Below are positions 13,478-23,445 of a DNA stretch of 64,000 nt, in pieces. The position numbers were made by a program, and so were the translations under genes. Every line of letters starts with the position of its first letter. The stretch's first letter is position 1. The stretch is from the NCBI RefSeq assembly GCF_013297935.1, contig NZ_JAAFIX010000011.1, positions 1 through 64,000 of the forward strand. The letters run 5' to 3'. Below the pieces are notes generated by a model, which was given only the letters and a program-made list of their open reading frames with translations, made no database searches and was not told the origin of the DNA. The stretch is from Rhodoferax sp. Lineage in GTDB: Bacteria > Pseudomonadota > Gammaproteobacteria > Burkholderiales > Burkholderiaceae_C.

Positions 13478-16400
13478 GTGACCCTGCACATCACCTCTTT
13501 CGAGGGCGGCAACGCCCTGAGCAACTTCCGCGTCCAACAACTTCTGCCCGCCTTGCAAGGTGTGAGCGACAAGATTTCCGGCATTGCGGCCCGTTTTGTG
13601 CACCTGGCTGCCACCGATTCCGCGCCCGACCAGGCCTTGGCCGACAAGTTGGCCGCCTTGCTGACCTATGGTGACCCCTATACCGGCCCCACGCAGCAAA
13701 ACGCTGACGGCCCCGCCATCGTGGTGAGCCCGCGTTTCGGTACCGTGAGCCCTTGGGCCTCTAAGGCCACGGACATTTCCCACAACTGTGGCTTGGCCGT
13801 CAAGCGGGTGGAGCGCCTGGTGGAGTACCGCCTGACACTCAAGCACGGCTTGTTGAGCAAAACCGTGCTGACGCCGGAGCAGCTGCAGGCCGTTGCCGCC
13901 TTGCTGCACGACCGCATGACCGAGAGCGCCATGCTGGACCGCGCCCAGGCACAAGAGCTGTTCAACGCCTTGCAACCCGCGCCCATGGACCATGTGGATG
14001 TGCTGGGCGGTAGCAAAGATGCACTTGTGAAGGCCAACACCCAGTTCGGCTTGGCACTGGCCGCTGATGAGATTGACTATCTGGTGAACGCCTTCACCAC
14101 TCTGGGCCGCAACCCCACCGACGTGGAGCTGATGATGTTCGCGCAGGCCAACAGCGAGCATTGCCGCCACAAAATCTTCAACGCCCAGTTCACCATCGAC
14201 GGTGTGGCGCAAGACAAGAGCATGTTCGGCATGATCCGCAACACGCACCAGCTCAACCCGCAATACATGCTCGTGGCGTACTCGGACAACGCCTCGGTCA
14301 TGGAGGGTGTGGAAGTAGAGCGATTTGTAGCCAAATCGGCCTCTGGCGCCCAAGAGGTGAGCGCACCTAGCTATGAAAAGCATAGCAAAACCAACCATAT
14401 TCTGATGAAGGTGGAGACCCATAACCACCCGACCGCCATCAGCCCGTTCCCCGGCGCCTCTACCGGTGCGGGCGGCGAGATTCGTGACGAAGGTGCCACC
14501 GGCCGCGGCTCCAAGCCTAAGGCGGGCCTGACAGGCTTTACCGTCTCCAAGCTCTGGGGCAGCACGCTGGGCAAGCCCGAGCACATTGCCAGCCCGCTGC
14601 AAATCATGGTCGAAGGCCCCTTGGGTGGCGCGGCGTTTAACAACGAGTTCGGCCGGCCCAACCTGCTGGGCTACTTCCGCGAGTACGAGCAGACAGTCGC
14701 TAGCGATGTGGACACCGTGGCACGCGGCTACCACAAGCCCATCATGATCGCGGGCGGTCTGGGCATCATCGATGCCGACCAGACCCACAAGATCGAATTC
14801 CCCGCTGGCAGCCTGCTGATCCAGCTGGGTGGCCCCGGCATGCGCATCGGCATGGGCGGCAGCGCGGCCAGTTCCATGGCCACCGGCGCCAACGCGGCCG
14901 AGCTGGACTTTGACTCGGTGCAGCGCGGCAACCCTGAAATCGAACGCCGCGCCCAAGAGGTGATCAACCAGTGCTGGATGCAGGGCGAGCAGAACCCGAT
15001 CCTCGCCATCCACGACGTGGGTGCCGGTGGTTTGAGTAACGCCTTCCCCGAGCTGACCAATGACGCGGGCCGTGGTGCGCGCTTTGATTTGCGCGCAGTG
15101 AAGCTCGAAGAATCCGGCATGGCGCCCAAGGAAATCTGGTGCAACGAAAGCCAGGAACGTTATGTGATGGCGATTGCGCCCGAGTCGCTGGAGCAGTTCA
15201 CCGCTTTGTGCGAGCGCGAGCGCTGCCCGTTTGCGGTGATTGGTGTGGCCACTGAAGAACGCCAGTTGCAACTGGTGGACGAAGGCCAGGAGTCGCCCGT
15301 CGACATGCCCATGAACGTGCTGCTGGGCAAGCCGCCCAAGATGCACCGCGATGTCAAAACCGTGGCCCGCGCGTTCAAACCCCTCGACCTGACCGGCGTG
15401 GACCTGCAAAAGGCCGTGATCGACGTGCTGGCCCACCCCACGGTGGCGTCCAAGCGCTTCTTGATCACCATTGGCGACCGCACGGTGGGTGGCCTGACCC
15501 ACCGCGACCAGATGGTCGGCCCCTGGCAGGTGCCGGTGGCAGATTGCGCCGTGACACTGGCCGACTTCAAAGGTTTTGCGGGTGAAGCCATGTCCATGGG
15601 CGAGCGCACGCCGCTGGCGGCACTGGACGCACCAGCCTCCGGCCGCATGGCAGTGGCCGAAGCCATCACCAATCTGCTGGCCGCGCCCATCGACTTGCCA
15701 CGCGTGAAGCTCTCTGCCAACTGGATGGCCGCTTGCGGCGAGCCCGGTGAAGACGCTGCGCTGTACGCGACCGTCAAGGCCGTGGGCATGGAACTGTGCC
15801 CGGCTTTGGGCATCAGCATTCCCGTCGGCAAGGATTCCTTGTCCATGCGCACACAATGGAAAGACGGCGGCACCGACAAAAAGGTGACATCCCCTGTGTC
15901 CCTGATCGTGAGCGGTTTCGCCACCTTGCAAGACGTGCGCGGCACGTTGACGCCACAACTGAATGCGTCTGAGGACACCACCTTGGTCCTGGTCGACCTG
16001 GGCAAGGGCCAGCACCGCATGGCGGCGAGCATCCTGGCGCAAACCCTCGACCAAGTGGGCGACAAAGTGCCTGATCTGGACGACGCCAAGGACCTGGTAA
16101 ACCTCGTCAACGCGGTGAACGCACTGCGCGCCAAGGGCCAAGTGCTGGCCTACCACGACCGTGGTGATGGTGGCCTGCTGGCTACGGTGGCCGAAATGGC
16201 CTTTGCCGGCCGCGTGGGTGTGGCGCTGAATGTGGACATGCTGGTTACCGAGGGCGACGGCATTTCTGACAGCCGCATGGATGTGGGCGACAGCAAAAAC
16301 TGGGCAGGGCAGGTGGGTGCCCGCCGTGAAGAGGCCACGCTCAAGGCCCTGTTCAGCGAAGAGCTGGGCGTGGTGCTGCAGGTGCGCACGGCGGAGCGCT

Positions 16401-17515
16401 CGGAGGTGATGGCCACCCTGCGCGAGCATGGCTTGTCCAAGTTCAGCCACTTCATCGGCAAAACGAGGCCGGCCACTGACAGCATTGCCGCAGGCAAGGG
16501 CGAGCTGCAAATCTGGCGCGATGCCAAGAGCATCTTCAGCGCCAAGTTGGCCGATCTGCACCAAGTCTGGGATGCGGTGAGCTGGAAGATTGCCCAGCAG
16601 CGCGACAACCCGGCCTGCGCCGATGCGGAGCACGCGGCTGCTGGCGCCGAGCAAGACCCCGGCATGAATGTTTATATGCCAAATCAGGCTCTAACCCTCA
16701 TAGAATCTGCGCAAGCCGCTACCAAAACAGGAGCGCCTGCGATTATGGGTAGCCGCCCCAAAGTGGCCGTGCTGCGCGAGCAGGGCGTCAACTCCCATGT
16801 GGAAATGGCATACGCCTTTTCTGAGGCCGGCTTTGAAGCCTATGACGTGCACATGACCGACCTGCAGACCGGCCGTGCCAAGCTCTCTGACTTCAAGGGC
16901 GTAGTGGCTTGCGGCGGTTTCAGCTACGGTGACACGCTGGGTGCCGGCATCGGCTGGGCGCGCAGCATTACGTTCAATGACGTGCTGGCCGACCAATTCA
17001 AGGCCTTCTTTGCCCGCCAGGATACCTTTGGCTTGGGCGTGTGCAACGGCTGCCAGATGTTTGCCGAGCTGGCCGACATCATTCCCGGCGCGCAAGACTG
17101 GCCGCGCTTCACCACCAACCAGAGCGAACGCTTTGAAGCCCGCCTCTCCATGGTGGAGGTGTTGGAGTCGCCTTCTCTGTTCTTCAAGGATCTGGCCGGC
17201 ATGCGCTTGCCGATTGCGGTGGCGCACGGCGAGGGCTTTGCCAACTTCAAGTACCGGGGCAACGCCGAGAAGGCCATTGCCGCCATGCGTTATGTGGACA
17301 ACACCGGTGCGGCCACTGAGGCCTATCCGTTCAACCCCAATGGCAGCCCGGGCGGCCTGACTGCGGTCACCACGGCCGATGGCCGCTTTACCGCCATGAT
17401 GCCGCACCCCGAGCGCGTGTTCCGCAACGTGCAAATGAGCTGGACCAGTCTGGACAAGAGCGCGTTGAGCCCGTGGATGCAGCTGTGGCGCAATGCGCGC
17501 AAGTGGGTGGCTTAA
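13478..17515 (+). CDS. purL: Phosphoribosylformylglycinamidine synthase (large type)
   Basis: Single-chain enzyme of about 1345 residues for the fourth step of purine synthesis. It has an N-terminal PurS-like domain, two AIRS-type ATP-binding halves (motifs [42 protein letters not shown]) and a C-terminal class I glutaminase with the nucleophilic Cys in LGVCNGCQM and the HPER motif. I chose GTG at 13478 ([11 protein letters not shown]) because homology starts there; a frame-consistent ATG lies at 13403 but would add 25 residues with no family similarity. Two copies of the dispersed repeat fall inside, at about residues 286-303 and at the linker just before the glutaminase domain (about 1068-1086). 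Confidence 0.96.
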   Translation: MTLHITSFEGGNALSNFRVQQLLPALQGVSDKISGIAARFVHLAATDSAPDQALADKLAALLTYGDPYTGPTQQNADGPAIVVSPRFGTVSPWASKATDISHNCGLAVKRVERLVEYRLTLKHGLLSKTVLTPEQLQAVAALLHDRMTESAMLDRAQAQELFNALQPAPMDHVDVLGGSKDALVKANTQFGLALAADEIDYLVNAFTTLGRNPTDVELMMFAQANSEHCRHKIFNAQFTIDGVAQDKSMFGMIRNTHQLNPQYMLVAYSDNASVMEGVEVERFVAKSASGAQEVSAPSYEKHSKTNHILMKVETHNHPTAISPFPGASTGAGGEIRDEGATGRGSKPKAGLTGFTVSKLWGSTLGKPEHIASPLQIMVEGPLGGAAFNNEFGRPNLLGYFREYEQTVASDVDTVARGYHKPIMIAGGLGIIDADQTHKIEFPAGSLLIQLGGPGMRIGMGGSAASSMATGANAAELDFDSVQRGNPEIERRAQEVINQCWMQGEQNPILAIHDVGAGGLSNAFPELTNDAGRGARFDLRAVKLEESGMAPKEIWCNESQERYVMAIAPESLEQFTALCERERCPFAVIGVATEERQLQLVDEGQESPVDMPMNVLLGKPPKMHRDVKTVARAFKPLDLTGVDLQKAVIDVLAHPTVASKRFLITIGDRTVGGLTHRDQMVGPWQVPVADCAVTLADFKGFAGEAMSMGERTPLAALDAPASGRMAVAEAITNLLAAPIDLPRVKLSANWMAACGEPGEDAALYATVKAVGMELCPALGISIPVGKDSLSMRTQWKDGGTDKKVTSPVSLIVSGFATLQDVRGTLTPQLNASEDTTLVLVDLGKGQHRMAASILAQTLDQVGDKVPDLDDAKDLVNLVNAVNALRAKGQVLAYHDRGDGGLLATVAEMAFAGRVGVALNVDMLVTEGDGISDSRMDVGDSKNWAGQVGARREEATLKALFSEELGVVLQVRTAERSEVMATLREHGLSKFSHFIGKTRPATDSIAAGKGELQIWRDAKSIFSAKLADLHQVWDAVSWKIAQQRDNPACADAEHAAAGAEQDPGMNVYMPNQALTLIESAQAATKTGAPAIMGSRPKVAVLREQGVNSHVEMAYAFSEAGFEAYDVHMTDLQTGRAKLSDFKGVVACGGFSYGDTLGAGIGWARSITFNDVLADQFKAFFARQDTFGLGVCNGCQMFAELADIIPGAQDWPRFTTNQSERFEARLSMVEVLESPSLFFKDLAGMRLPIAVAHGEGFANFKYRGNAEKAIAAMRYVDNTGAATEAYPFNPNGSPGGLTAVTTADGRFTAMMPHPERVFRNVQMSWTSLDKSALSPWMQLWRNARKWVA
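14333..14387 (+). repeat. Dispersed repeat copy 2 (in purL)
   Basis: AAATCGGCCTCTGGCGCCCA is nearly identical to the left end of the intergenic copy at 35029, followed by GAGCGCACCTAGCTATGAA and a closing CATAGCA. It is read in a different frame from the second purL copy. Confidence 0.65.
16681..16735 (+). repeat. Dispersed repeat copy 3 (in purL linker)
   Basis: AAATCAGGCTCTAACCCTCA, then TGCGCAAGCCGCTACCAAAA and a terminal GGAGCG, co-linear with the copy at 35029. It encodes [18 protein letters not shown] in the linker before the glutaminase domain and uses CTA and ATA codons. Confidence 0.75.
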
Positions 17516-17542
17516 TTCGCCGTCGGGGATGCCGGTTTGACA

Positions 17543-17570
17543 CAAGGGGCCTTCAGGCCCCTTGTTTTTG
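17543..17570 (+). terminator. Rho-independent terminator after purL
   Basis: CAAGGGGCC TTC AGGCCCCTTG hairpin followed by a run of five T, 25 bp after the purL stop. Confidence 0.88.
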
Positions 17571-17645
17571 CCACTACAGTCCCCAGTTGTCGACTTCCGG
17601 CGGTAGCCAGTCTGGTTGCCGCCTCCCAACTTTAGAAAGCATTTG

Positions 17646-18284
17646 ATGTCCGACCTCATCAGCACACTCCAGTGGCGCTACGCCGCCAAGAAATTCAACC
17701 CCGCCAAAGCAGTCCCCCAGGACAAGCTGGACCGCATCCTGGAAGCCGTGCGCCTGACTGCCACTTCCAGCGGCTTGCAGCCCTATGAGCTGATCGTGGT
17801 GAGCAACAAAGAGTTGCGTGAAAAGATCGTGCCCGTGGCCTGGAACCAAGCGCAGATCACCGACGGCTCGCACCTCTTGGTGTTCGCCGCTTGGGACAAC
17901 TACACCGCCGAGCGCATCAACACGTCTTTCGACTTGGTGAACACCGAGCGCGGTTTCGTGAACGAGGGCTGGGAAAGCTACCGCAAGATGATTCTGGGGA
18001 CCTATGTGCCCCGCGACGCCGAAGTGAACTACCAGCACGCTGCCCGCCAAGCCTATATTGGCGTGGGAACTGCTTTGATTGCGGCTGCTGAAGAGAAAGT
18101 CGATGCCACGCCCATGGAAGGCTTTGACCCTAAGGCTGTGGACTCCATCCTGGGCCTGGACCAGCGCGGTCTGCGCAGCGTGGTGATCATGCCTTTGGGC
18201 TACCGCGCTGATGAAGGTGATTGGTTGGTTAACCTGAAAAAGGTACGCCGCAGCCGTGAAAACTTTGTCACTGAGCTGAAGTGA
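17646..18284 (+). CDS. NAD(P)H-dependent nitroreductase-family oxidoreductase
   Basis: Flavoprotein of 212 residues in the nitroreductase superfamily, NfsB-like. The N-terminal R-Y-A-A-K-K-F-N motif (FMN-binding Arg/Lys), the SSGLQPYELIVV segment and the C-terminal GYRADEGDWLVNLKKVRRS are family features. Such FMN dimers reduce nitroaromatics, quinones or flavins with NAD(P)H in the cytoplasm; the natural substrate here cannot be told. I chose ATG 17646 rather than one 30 bp upstream because family similarity begins at MSDLISTLQWRYA. Its stop overlaps the next gene's GTG by 4 bp. Confidence 0.85.
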   Translation: MSDLISTLQWRYAAKKFNPAKAVPQDKLDRILEAVRLTATSSGLQPYELIVVSNKELREKIVPVAWNQAQITDGSHLLVFAAWDNYTAERINTSFDLVNTERGFVNEGWESYRKMILGTYVPRDAEVNYQHAARQAYIGVGTALIAAAEEKVDATPMEGFDPKAVDSILGLDQRGLRSVVIMPLGYRADEGDWLVNLKKVRRSRENFVTELK

Positions 18285-18517
18285 AGTACCTGCGCCGCCT
18301 GCTGCAACCCCGCAAGCCAGCCTTCTGGCTCATGTTGGTGTTGAATGCACTGTCGACGGCGCTGGTTTGGATCGTGCAGCACCACACACTGCGGCCCGTC
18401 GCGGCCACCGCGGTGGTGGTGTTTGCAGTGGGCAATATGGTGTTGGGCCTGTATTTCATGCGCCAGCTGTTGCAGACCCAGACGCCTGAAGAGCGCACCC
18501 CCCAGAGCCCCCACTAA
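18281..18517 (+). CDS. Small membrane protein of unknown function
   Basis: A 78-residue protein starting at a GTG that overlaps the nitroreductase stop (GTGA), so translation is probably coupled. A basic N-terminus (KYLRRLLQPRKP) is followed by two hydrophobic helices, about residues 15-33 (FWLMLVLNALSTALVWIV) and 41-60 (AATAVVVFAVGNMVLGLYF), and a polar tail. The positive-inside pattern suggests both ends are cytoplasmic. No family is recognised. Confidence 0.65.
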   Translation: MKYLRRLLQPRKPAFWLMLVLNALSTALVWIVQHHTLRPVAATAVVVFAVGNMVLGLYFMRQLLQTQTPEERTPQSPH

Positions 18518-18521
18518 GCGG

Positions 18522-20540
18522 TCAGTGCCCGAACTCCTGTTTCGGGCGGGTCTTGTGGAAGGTCAGGGGCACGCCTTGTACCGCCTCCAGCAACTCTTTG
18601 CGGCTCTGGTTGGCGACACCGGTTTTCATCTTGCCCACCACGTGCATTTCGCAGGGTTTGCAATCAAACCGCAGGGTGAGTTTTTCTTTGCCGTTGATGA
18701 GCTGCAGCGGCTCTGCCTTCACCTGACCCTGCACACCGGTCACGCCCTTGGCCTGCTTGGGGCACAGGCTGAGCGAAAAGCGCACACAGTGCTTGGTGAT
18801 CATCAGGCTTACTTCGCCCAGTTCTTCTACCGCCTCATAAGCCGGGGCAATCACTTTCACACCGTGCTTGGCGTAGAAGCCGTGGGCAGCCTGGTTGAAC
18901 ACATTGGCCAGATAACTCAGGGTGTCTTCGGGGTAGGCCACCGGCGGCTCAACCGCCACACCGGGGGCCAGACGGACAAAACCGGCAGCGCGGGCCTGTT
19001 CCAGGGCCTCGACCGCCTCACGCCGCAATGGGTTGAGCACCGAGGCCGGCACAAACCAGGGCTGGCTGAACTGCACTTGCACATCCAGCGCCGCAAACAT
19101 AGTGGCGCCCATCTTGCTGACGTTGTCCTTAAGGGTGTCCATGGCGATGCCCGCATCCTTAGCTATTTCGCGGGGCAGGGTGGTTCGGGCGGTGGCGGTG
19201 AAGCCGTCTTCATCGGTCAGGGTGAGGGCGATGCCGTCCGGTGTTTCAACCAGCGCAGCCCACACGCCGATACGGCGGTCGCTGCTTTTTTTGTCGAGGG
19301 TGCGCGTCCAGTTCACATCGCGGTTGCGGTTCACCTCCACGCCTTTGCGCAGGTCTTTGAAACCGGGCATGGGGTCTTTAGGGAACACACGCCACAGACC
19401 TTTGGGCGCATTGATAGCTTCGGCGCGGTTGATGGCCAGGCCCACCAGCTCTTTTTGCAGGTCGTAGTAGCACAGGCCGTCGCCATTGCTAAGTGCCTTG
19501 CTCCGGTCCATGAGCTCCAGCTCTACGCTGTCGGCATTCACCTTGGTGACGTATGCGATCGCTTGCCCCGGGTTTTTGGGGGTGTCGAAGGCGCCGATGT
19601 CGATCTGGCGCCCCTGCACAAAGTAGTCGGTGAACTCGCGGTTGAAGTTCTGGTTAGGGTCCGGCTCGAAGGTGAAGGTGGTGCTGCCGCTGCTGCTGCG
19701 GGCCAGGGGGCGGTCAGAGTACTGTCGGTCTTCGATCAGCCGGTCCAGCAGCTTGCGGTAGTGGGCGGTAATGTTCTTCACATAGCCCATGTCCTTGTAG
19801 CGGCCTTCGATCTTGAAGCTGCGGATGCCGGCGTCCACCAGCGCGGCCAGGTTTTCACTCTGGTTGTTGTCTTTCATGGACAGCACATGCTTGTCGTGCG
19901 CCACAAAGCGGCCCTTATCGTCTACCACCTGGTAGGGCAGGCGGCAGGCCTGGCTGCATTCGCCGCGGTTGGCACTGCGCCCCGTGTGGGCCGCGCTGAT
20001 GTAGCACTGCCCGCTGTAGGCCACGCACAGCGCGCCGTGGATAAAGAATTCCAGGGTGCATTTTTCCGGATCGGTGGCGGCGCGTATGGCTGCAATCTGC
20101 CGGGCTGTGAGCTCGCGGGCCAGCACGATTTGCGACAGCCCCACATCCTGCAAAAAGCGGGCCTTTTCGGGAGTGCGGATATCGGTCTGGGTGCTGGCGT
20201 GCAGTTGCAGGGGCGGCATGTCGATAGCCAGCAAGCCCATGTCTTGCACGATGAGTGCGTCCACACCGGCTTCATAGAGCTGCCAGGCTTGCTGGCGCGC
20301 ACCCTCCAGCTCGTCATCTCGCAGAATAGTGTTCATGGTGACAAAAATGCGGCTGTTGAAGCGGTGCGCATGCTGCACCAGCTTCGCGATATCTGCCACG
20401 CTGTTGTCCGCACTGGAGCGGGCACCAAAGCCCGGCCCGCCGATGTAGACCGCATCGGCGCCATGGTTCACCGCTTCGATGCCGATCTCGGCGGTACGGG
20501 CGGGGGCCAGCAATTCGAGTTGAAAATCTTGCAAAGACAT
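18522..20540 (-). CDS. rlhA: U32-family 23S rRNA C2501 hydroxylase (RlhA/YdcP-like)
   Basis: Peptidase U32-family protein of 672 residues. The N-terminus (ELLAPARTAEIGIEAVNHG, then VYIGGPGFGAR) and the VDALIVQDMGLL stretch match E. coli YdcP/RlhA, which hydroxylates C2501 of 23S rRNA using a prephenate-derived pathway. The conserved cysteines of the U32 iron-sulfur-type cluster are visible in GALCVAYSGQCYIS and GECSQACRLPY. The length suits RlhA (about 650) rather than the shorter TrhP/YegQ tRNA enzymes. The C-terminal collagenase-like domain carries CPKQAKGV and FDCKPCEM. A GATAAT box lies 8 nt before the ATG. Confidence 0.82.
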   Translation of the reverse strand: MSLQDFQLELLAPARTAEIGIEAVNHGADAVYIGGPGFGARSSADNSVADIAKLVQHAHRFNSRIFVTMNTILRDDELEGARQQAWQLYEAGVDALIVQDMGLLAIDMPPLQLHASTQTDIRTPEKARFLQDVGLSQIVLARELTARQIAAIRAATDPEKCTLEFFIHGALCVAYSGQCYISAAHTGRSANRGECSQACRLPYQVVDDKGRFVAHDKHVLSMKDNNQSENLAALVDAGIRSFKIEGRYKDMGYVKNITAHYRKLLDRLIEDRQYSDRPLARSSSGSTTFTFEPDPNQNFNREFTDYFVQGRQIDIGAFDTPKNPGQAIAYVTKVNADSVELELMDRSKALSNGDGLCYYDLQKELVGLAINRAEAINAPKGLWRVFPKDPMPGFKDLRKGVEVNRNRDVNWTRTLDKKSSDRRIGVWAALVETPDGIALTLTDEDGFTATARTTLPREIAKDAGIAMDTLKDNVSKMGATMFAALDVQVQFSQPWFVPASVLNPLRREAVEALEQARAAGFVRLAPGVAVEPPVAYPEDTLSYLANVFNQAAHGFYAKHGVKVIAPAYEAVEELGEVSLMITKHCVRFSLSLCPKQAKGVTGVQGQVKAEPLQLINGKEKLTLRFDCKPCEMHVVGKMKTGVANQSRKELLEAVQGVPLTFHKTRPKQEFGH

Positions 20541-20548
20541 GGGGCGGC

Positions 20549-20554
20549 ATTATC
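20549..20554 (-). promoter_or_regulatory. Putative -10 box of rlhA (short or no leader)
   Basis: Minus-strand GGGATAATGCCGCCCC precedes the ATG, almost identical to the dapC start region and with the same 8-nt spacing. Confidence 0.45.
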
Positions 20555-20607
20555 CCGCAGCAGCTTGCACTTGGCATGCGCCCGGACCGCTACACTCACC
20601 GGCTCCC

Positions 20608-21798
20608 ATGCCCAACACTCCCTCGACCCATTGGCCCCGCGTCCTGCTTTTGTGGGGCTGCGGCATTCTGGCCGCGATGCAATTTGCCAAAATTTCGCTC
20701 GCTTTTCCCTTGCTGCAGCAGCATTTCGGCGTGAGCACCATGGAAATGGGCTGGGCCCTGTCGCTGGTGGGCGTGGTGGGGCTGAGCCTGGGCGTCAGCA
20801 TGGGCCTGTTGGCTCCTCGCATAGGCTACCGGCGCTTGTTATGCGGGGGCTTGGCGCTGGGTGGAGTGCTCGCGGGTTTGCAGGCACTTCCATTGTCTTT
20901 CCCGTGGTTTGTAGCGACCCGGGTCCTGGAGGGCGCTTCTCACTTGGCGGTAGTCGTCGCCGCGCCCACCTTAATCTCAGGCACCACGGCTTTGCACCAC
21001 CGGTCCATCGCCATGGGTCTGTGGAGCACCTTTGTGGGAACTGCCTTTGCCCTCACGGCCGCCGGTGGCGCACAGTTTTTAGCCTTCGCCGGCCTGGAAT
21101 CCCTGTTTGCCCTGCACGCAGTGCTGCTGCTGGTGGCCGCGGCCTCAGCCTGGTGGGCGTTGCCGCAGGACACCGTGCTGGCCGCCCGTGCCCCGCATGG
21201 AGCGGGCTTGCTGGCACGCCACGTTCGCACCTACACCGATTGGCGTACCGCTTTACCGGGCCTCTGCTTCTTTTGCTACACCGGCATGGCGGTGGCCCTG
21301 CTGACGTTTTTGCCCCGGGGCCTCGCGGAGGCTGAGCGATGGGCGGCCCCGATACTGCCGCTCATGGGCATTGCCGGCACGTTCGGCGCAGGTTGGTTAA
21401 CCCGGCGCAGTAGCCCGATGCGCCTACTGCAGCTGCTCTATCCCTGCCTGGGGCTGGCCGGCGTGTTATGTGCCTGGAGCGCACTCAGCGGCTGGGGCTA
21501 TGCCGAGGCGGCTATCGCGCTCATGCTGATTTCGGGTCTGGCTGGTGGCTGCGCTTTTGCCCTGATTCCTCACCTCAACCACGATAGCGCCCAGCAGGCC
21601 CGCGCCAACGGTGCTGTGGCGCAAATGGGCAACCTCGGCGCGACCTTGGGCCCACCGTTGTTTGCATGGTCTACCGCGCTGCACAGTGCCTGGGGCCTGG
21701 CGGTACCCGTGGTCATGTTGGCGGCCTTGGGGATTTTGCTCACGGCTTGGGGGCGCGCCATGCAGGGCTCAGCACCCCGCAATCGCCAGAGCCACTGA
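20608..21798 (+). CDS. MFS transporter
   Basis: Hydrophobic protein of 396 residues with about 12 predicted transmembrane helices, belonging to the major facilitator superfamily. The loop between helices 2 and 3 (MGLLAPRIGYRRLL) fits the G-x-x-x-D/P-R-x-G-x-R-R family motif, and TRVLEGASHLAVVVAAPTLI resembles the helix 4 region. It is inner-membrane; the substrate is unknown. I chose ATG 20608 because upstream codons overlap the rlhA promoter region and are not hydrophobic. TACACT at 20591-20596 is a possible -10. The next gene follows after 9 bp. Confidence 0.85.
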   Translation: MPNTPSTHWPRVLLLWGCGILAAMQFAKISLAFPLLQQHFGVSTMEMGWALSLVGVVGLSLGVSMGLLAPRIGYRRLLCGGLALGGVLAGLQALPLSFPWFVATRVLEGASHLAVVVAAPTLISGTTALHHRSIAMGLWSTFVGTAFALTAAGGAQFLAFAGLESLFALHAVLLLVAAASAWWALPQDTVLAARAPHGAGLLARHVRTYTDWRTALPGLCFFCYTGMAVALLTFLPRGLAEAERWAAPILPLMGIAGTFGAGWLTRRSSPMRLLQLLYPCLGLAGVLCAWSALSGWGYAEAAIALMLISGLAGGCAFALIPHLNHDSAQQARANGAVAQMGNLGATLGPPLFAWSTALHSAWGLAVPVVMLAALGILLTAWGRAMQGSAPRNRQSH

Positions 21799-21807
21799 TA
21801 GAGCGCT

Positions 21808-22551
21808 ATGTCCAGGCCCCGCATCGACGATCTAGACGCCCTGCGGGGCTTTGCCATGGTCTGGATGACGGTTTTTCACCTGTGTTTTGACCTGAACAAC
21901 GCGCGCGTAATTCAGCAGAATTTTCTGCAAGACCCGCTGTGGACCTGGCAGCGCACCCTCATATTGAGCCTGTTCCTCTGTTGCGCCGGGGCAGGGCAGG
22001 CCGTGGCGTTTGAGCGGGGGCAGAGTTGGCGGCATTTTGGCTGGCGCTGGCTCCAGATAGCCGCTGCGGCAGGGCTGGTGTCAGCCGGCTCGTGGGTGAT
22101 GTTCCCGGACAGTTTTATCTATTTCGGTGTGTTGCACGGCATGGCGGTCATGCTGCTCATCACGCGACTCATGGCACCGCTAGGGCTCGGATGTGCGGGC
22201 GTCGGACTGCTGATTATTGCTATTCATTTGATAGCTGGCGGCGCACTATCTGCTTGGGCTAGCACCCAATGGGGTCTTGATATGAACGGGCGCAGTCTGA
22301 ACTGGCTCGGGTGGATCACCCGCTTGCCCCGCACGGAAGACTATGTGCCACTGTTTCCCTGGCTGGGCGTGATGTTGCTGGGCTTTGGAGCCATGCAATG
22401 GCGCCTGCGCCGACCGCGCTCGGGTGGCTTTGCGCTTACGGGCGCACTCACGCAGTATCTGGCGGTACTGGGGCGCTGGAGCCTGAGCTACTACCTCTTG
22501 CACCAGCCGGTGCTGCTGGGCTTGCTGTGGCTCGCCGGTATAGGCCGTTAG
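21808..22551 (+). CDS. DUF1624 / HGSNAT-like integral membrane protein
   Basis: Membrane protein of 247 residues with about seven hydrophobic helices. The start R-I-D-D-L-D-A-L-R-G-F-A-M-V-W-M and the motif TEDYVPLFPWLGVMLLG are typical of the DUF1624 (heparan-alpha-glucosaminide acetyltransferase catalytic-like) family, as is the late YYLLHQPVL with a conserved histidine. In relatives the fold is thought to move acetyl groups across membranes; the role here is unknown. Residues about 138-154 are encoded by a copy of the dispersed repeat within a membrane-proximal loop. It ends in a strong bidirectional terminator. Confidence 0.75.
   Translation: MSRPRIDDLDALRGFAMVWMTVFHLCFDLNNARVIQQNFLQDPLWTWQRTLILSLFLCCAGAGQAVAFERGQSWRHFGWRWLQIAAAAGLVSAGSWVMFPDSFIYFGVLHGMAVMLLITRLMAPLGLGCAGVGLLIIAIHLIAGGALSAWASTQWGLDMNGRSLNWLGWITRLPRTEDYVPLFPWLGVMLLGFGAMQWRLRRPRSGGFALTGALTQYLAVLGRWSLSYYLLHQPVLLGLLWLAGIGR
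22219..22270 (-). repeat. Dispersed repeat copy 4 (in DUF1624 gene)
   Basis: Reverse orientation to the copy at 35029: GCTATTCATTTGATAGCTGG, then GCGCACTATCTGCTTGGGCT and AGC. The GCTAT...ATAGC inverted arms are preserved. In the host frame it reads IAIHLIAGGALSAWAS, the same reading as in the patatin and ygfZ copies. Confidence 0.75.
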
Positions 22552-22591
22552 CCTCCGCGCTATCTTCATCCGCTAACTAACGACAGGCAAC

Positions 22592-22616
22592 AAAAAAGCG
22601 GCCGGAGCCGCTTTTT
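22592..22616. terminator. Bidirectional Rho-independent terminator
   Basis: AAAAAAGCGGC CGGA GCCGCTTTTT between the convergent DUF1624 and PpiC genes. Flanking A and T runs allow termination in both directions. Confidence 0.9.
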
Positions 22617-22642
22617 CTGGGGTGCACAGTGCCGCGAGGCGC

Positions 22643-23425
22643 TTATTCCACCTTAGCTTTTGCGCGCAGATCGTCCTGGAACTTGGCAATCTTTTGCTGC
22701 TGCAGTTGCTGGGCGATTTGTGGCTTCACGTCTTCGTACTTAGGCAACTGGGCTTCGCGCTGGTCTTCCAGGCGAATGATGTGGTAGCCGAACTGGGTCT
22801 TGACAGGGGTGTCGGTCATCTTGCCCTTGGACAAGGCCACCAGCGCGTCAGAGAACTCTTTCACGTAGCTGCTGGCGTTGGCCCAATCGAGGTCGCCACC
22901 ATTGGCACCGGAGCCCGGGTCTTTGGAGTTTTTCTTGGCCAGGTCTTCAAACTTAGCGCCCTTTTTCAGTTGGGCGATCAGTGCCTTGGCCTGCTCTTCT
23001 TTTTCTACCAGGATGTGGCGCGCACGGTACTCTTTGCCGGCGTTGGCAGAGGCAAACTTGTCGTACTCGGCCTTGGTCTCTTCGTCTGTGACGGGGTTCT
23101 TTTTCTGGAAGTCGGCAAACAACTCGCGAATCAGAATGGACTGGCGGGTCAGATCGAGCTGGTTTTTGTAGTCTTCTGTCGCGTCCAGGCCGCGGGCCTG
23201 GGCTTCTTGGGTGAAGATTTCGCGGGCAATGATTTCCTCGCGCATCTGGCCTTGCATTTCAGGGGTCACAGGGCGACCGGAGCGGGCGACCTGCTGGGCC
23301 AATGAGTCCATGCGCGCGGTGGGAACTGCTTTGCCGTTCACGATGGCAATGTTCTGCGCCACAGCGCCTTGGGCGACTGCCATCAGGCTGGCTGCAGCCA
23401 AGGCGGACAAAATGTGCTTCTTCAT
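22643..23425 (-). CDS. Periplasmic PpiC-type (parvulin) peptidyl-prolyl isomerase
   Basis: Protein of 260 residues with a Sec signal peptide (MKKHILSALAAASLMAVAQG, cleavage near AVAQ). The N-terminal half is helical and SurA/PrsA-like, with QMREEIIAREIFTQEAQARG. The parvulin domain spans about residues 130-225 (RARHILVEKEEQAKALI, then FGYHIIRLED). It probably catalyses prolyl isomerisation and folding of exported proteins in the periplasm. It is the last gene of the msrB-yciB-bolA-ppiC cluster, a gene order common in Burkholderiales, with 20 bp to bolA. Confidence 0.9.
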   Translation of the reverse strand: MKKHILSALAAASLMAVAQGAVAQNIAIVNGKAVPTARMDSLAQQVARSGRPVTPEMQGQMREEIIAREIFTQEAQARGLDATEDYKNQLDLTRQSILIRELFADFQKKNPVTDEETKAEYDKFASANAGKEYRARHILVEKEEQAKALIAQLKKGAKFEDLAKKNSKDPGSGANGGDLDWANASSYVKEFSDALVALSKGKMTDTPVKTQFGYHIIRLEDQREAQLPKYEDVKPQIAQQLQQQKIAKFQDDLRAKAKVE

Positions 23426-23445
23426 ACCGTTTCCTTCAGGAATGC

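Noticed and set aside
13328-16654. Very long open frame antisense to purL (about 1100 codons)
   Set aside because: It mirrors purL codon structure in a GC-rich gene, has low-complexity His/Gly/Ala content and no recognisable domain or ribosome-binding site.
19140-19180. Possible repeat remnant in rlhA (AGCTATTTCGCG)
   Set aside because: Only the AGCTAT core matches; flanking order and spacing are missing.
18345-21335. Long plus-strand open frame opposite rlhA running into the MFS gene
   Set aside because: It is an antisense shadow; rlhA on the other strand has clear homology and the frame has no family features.
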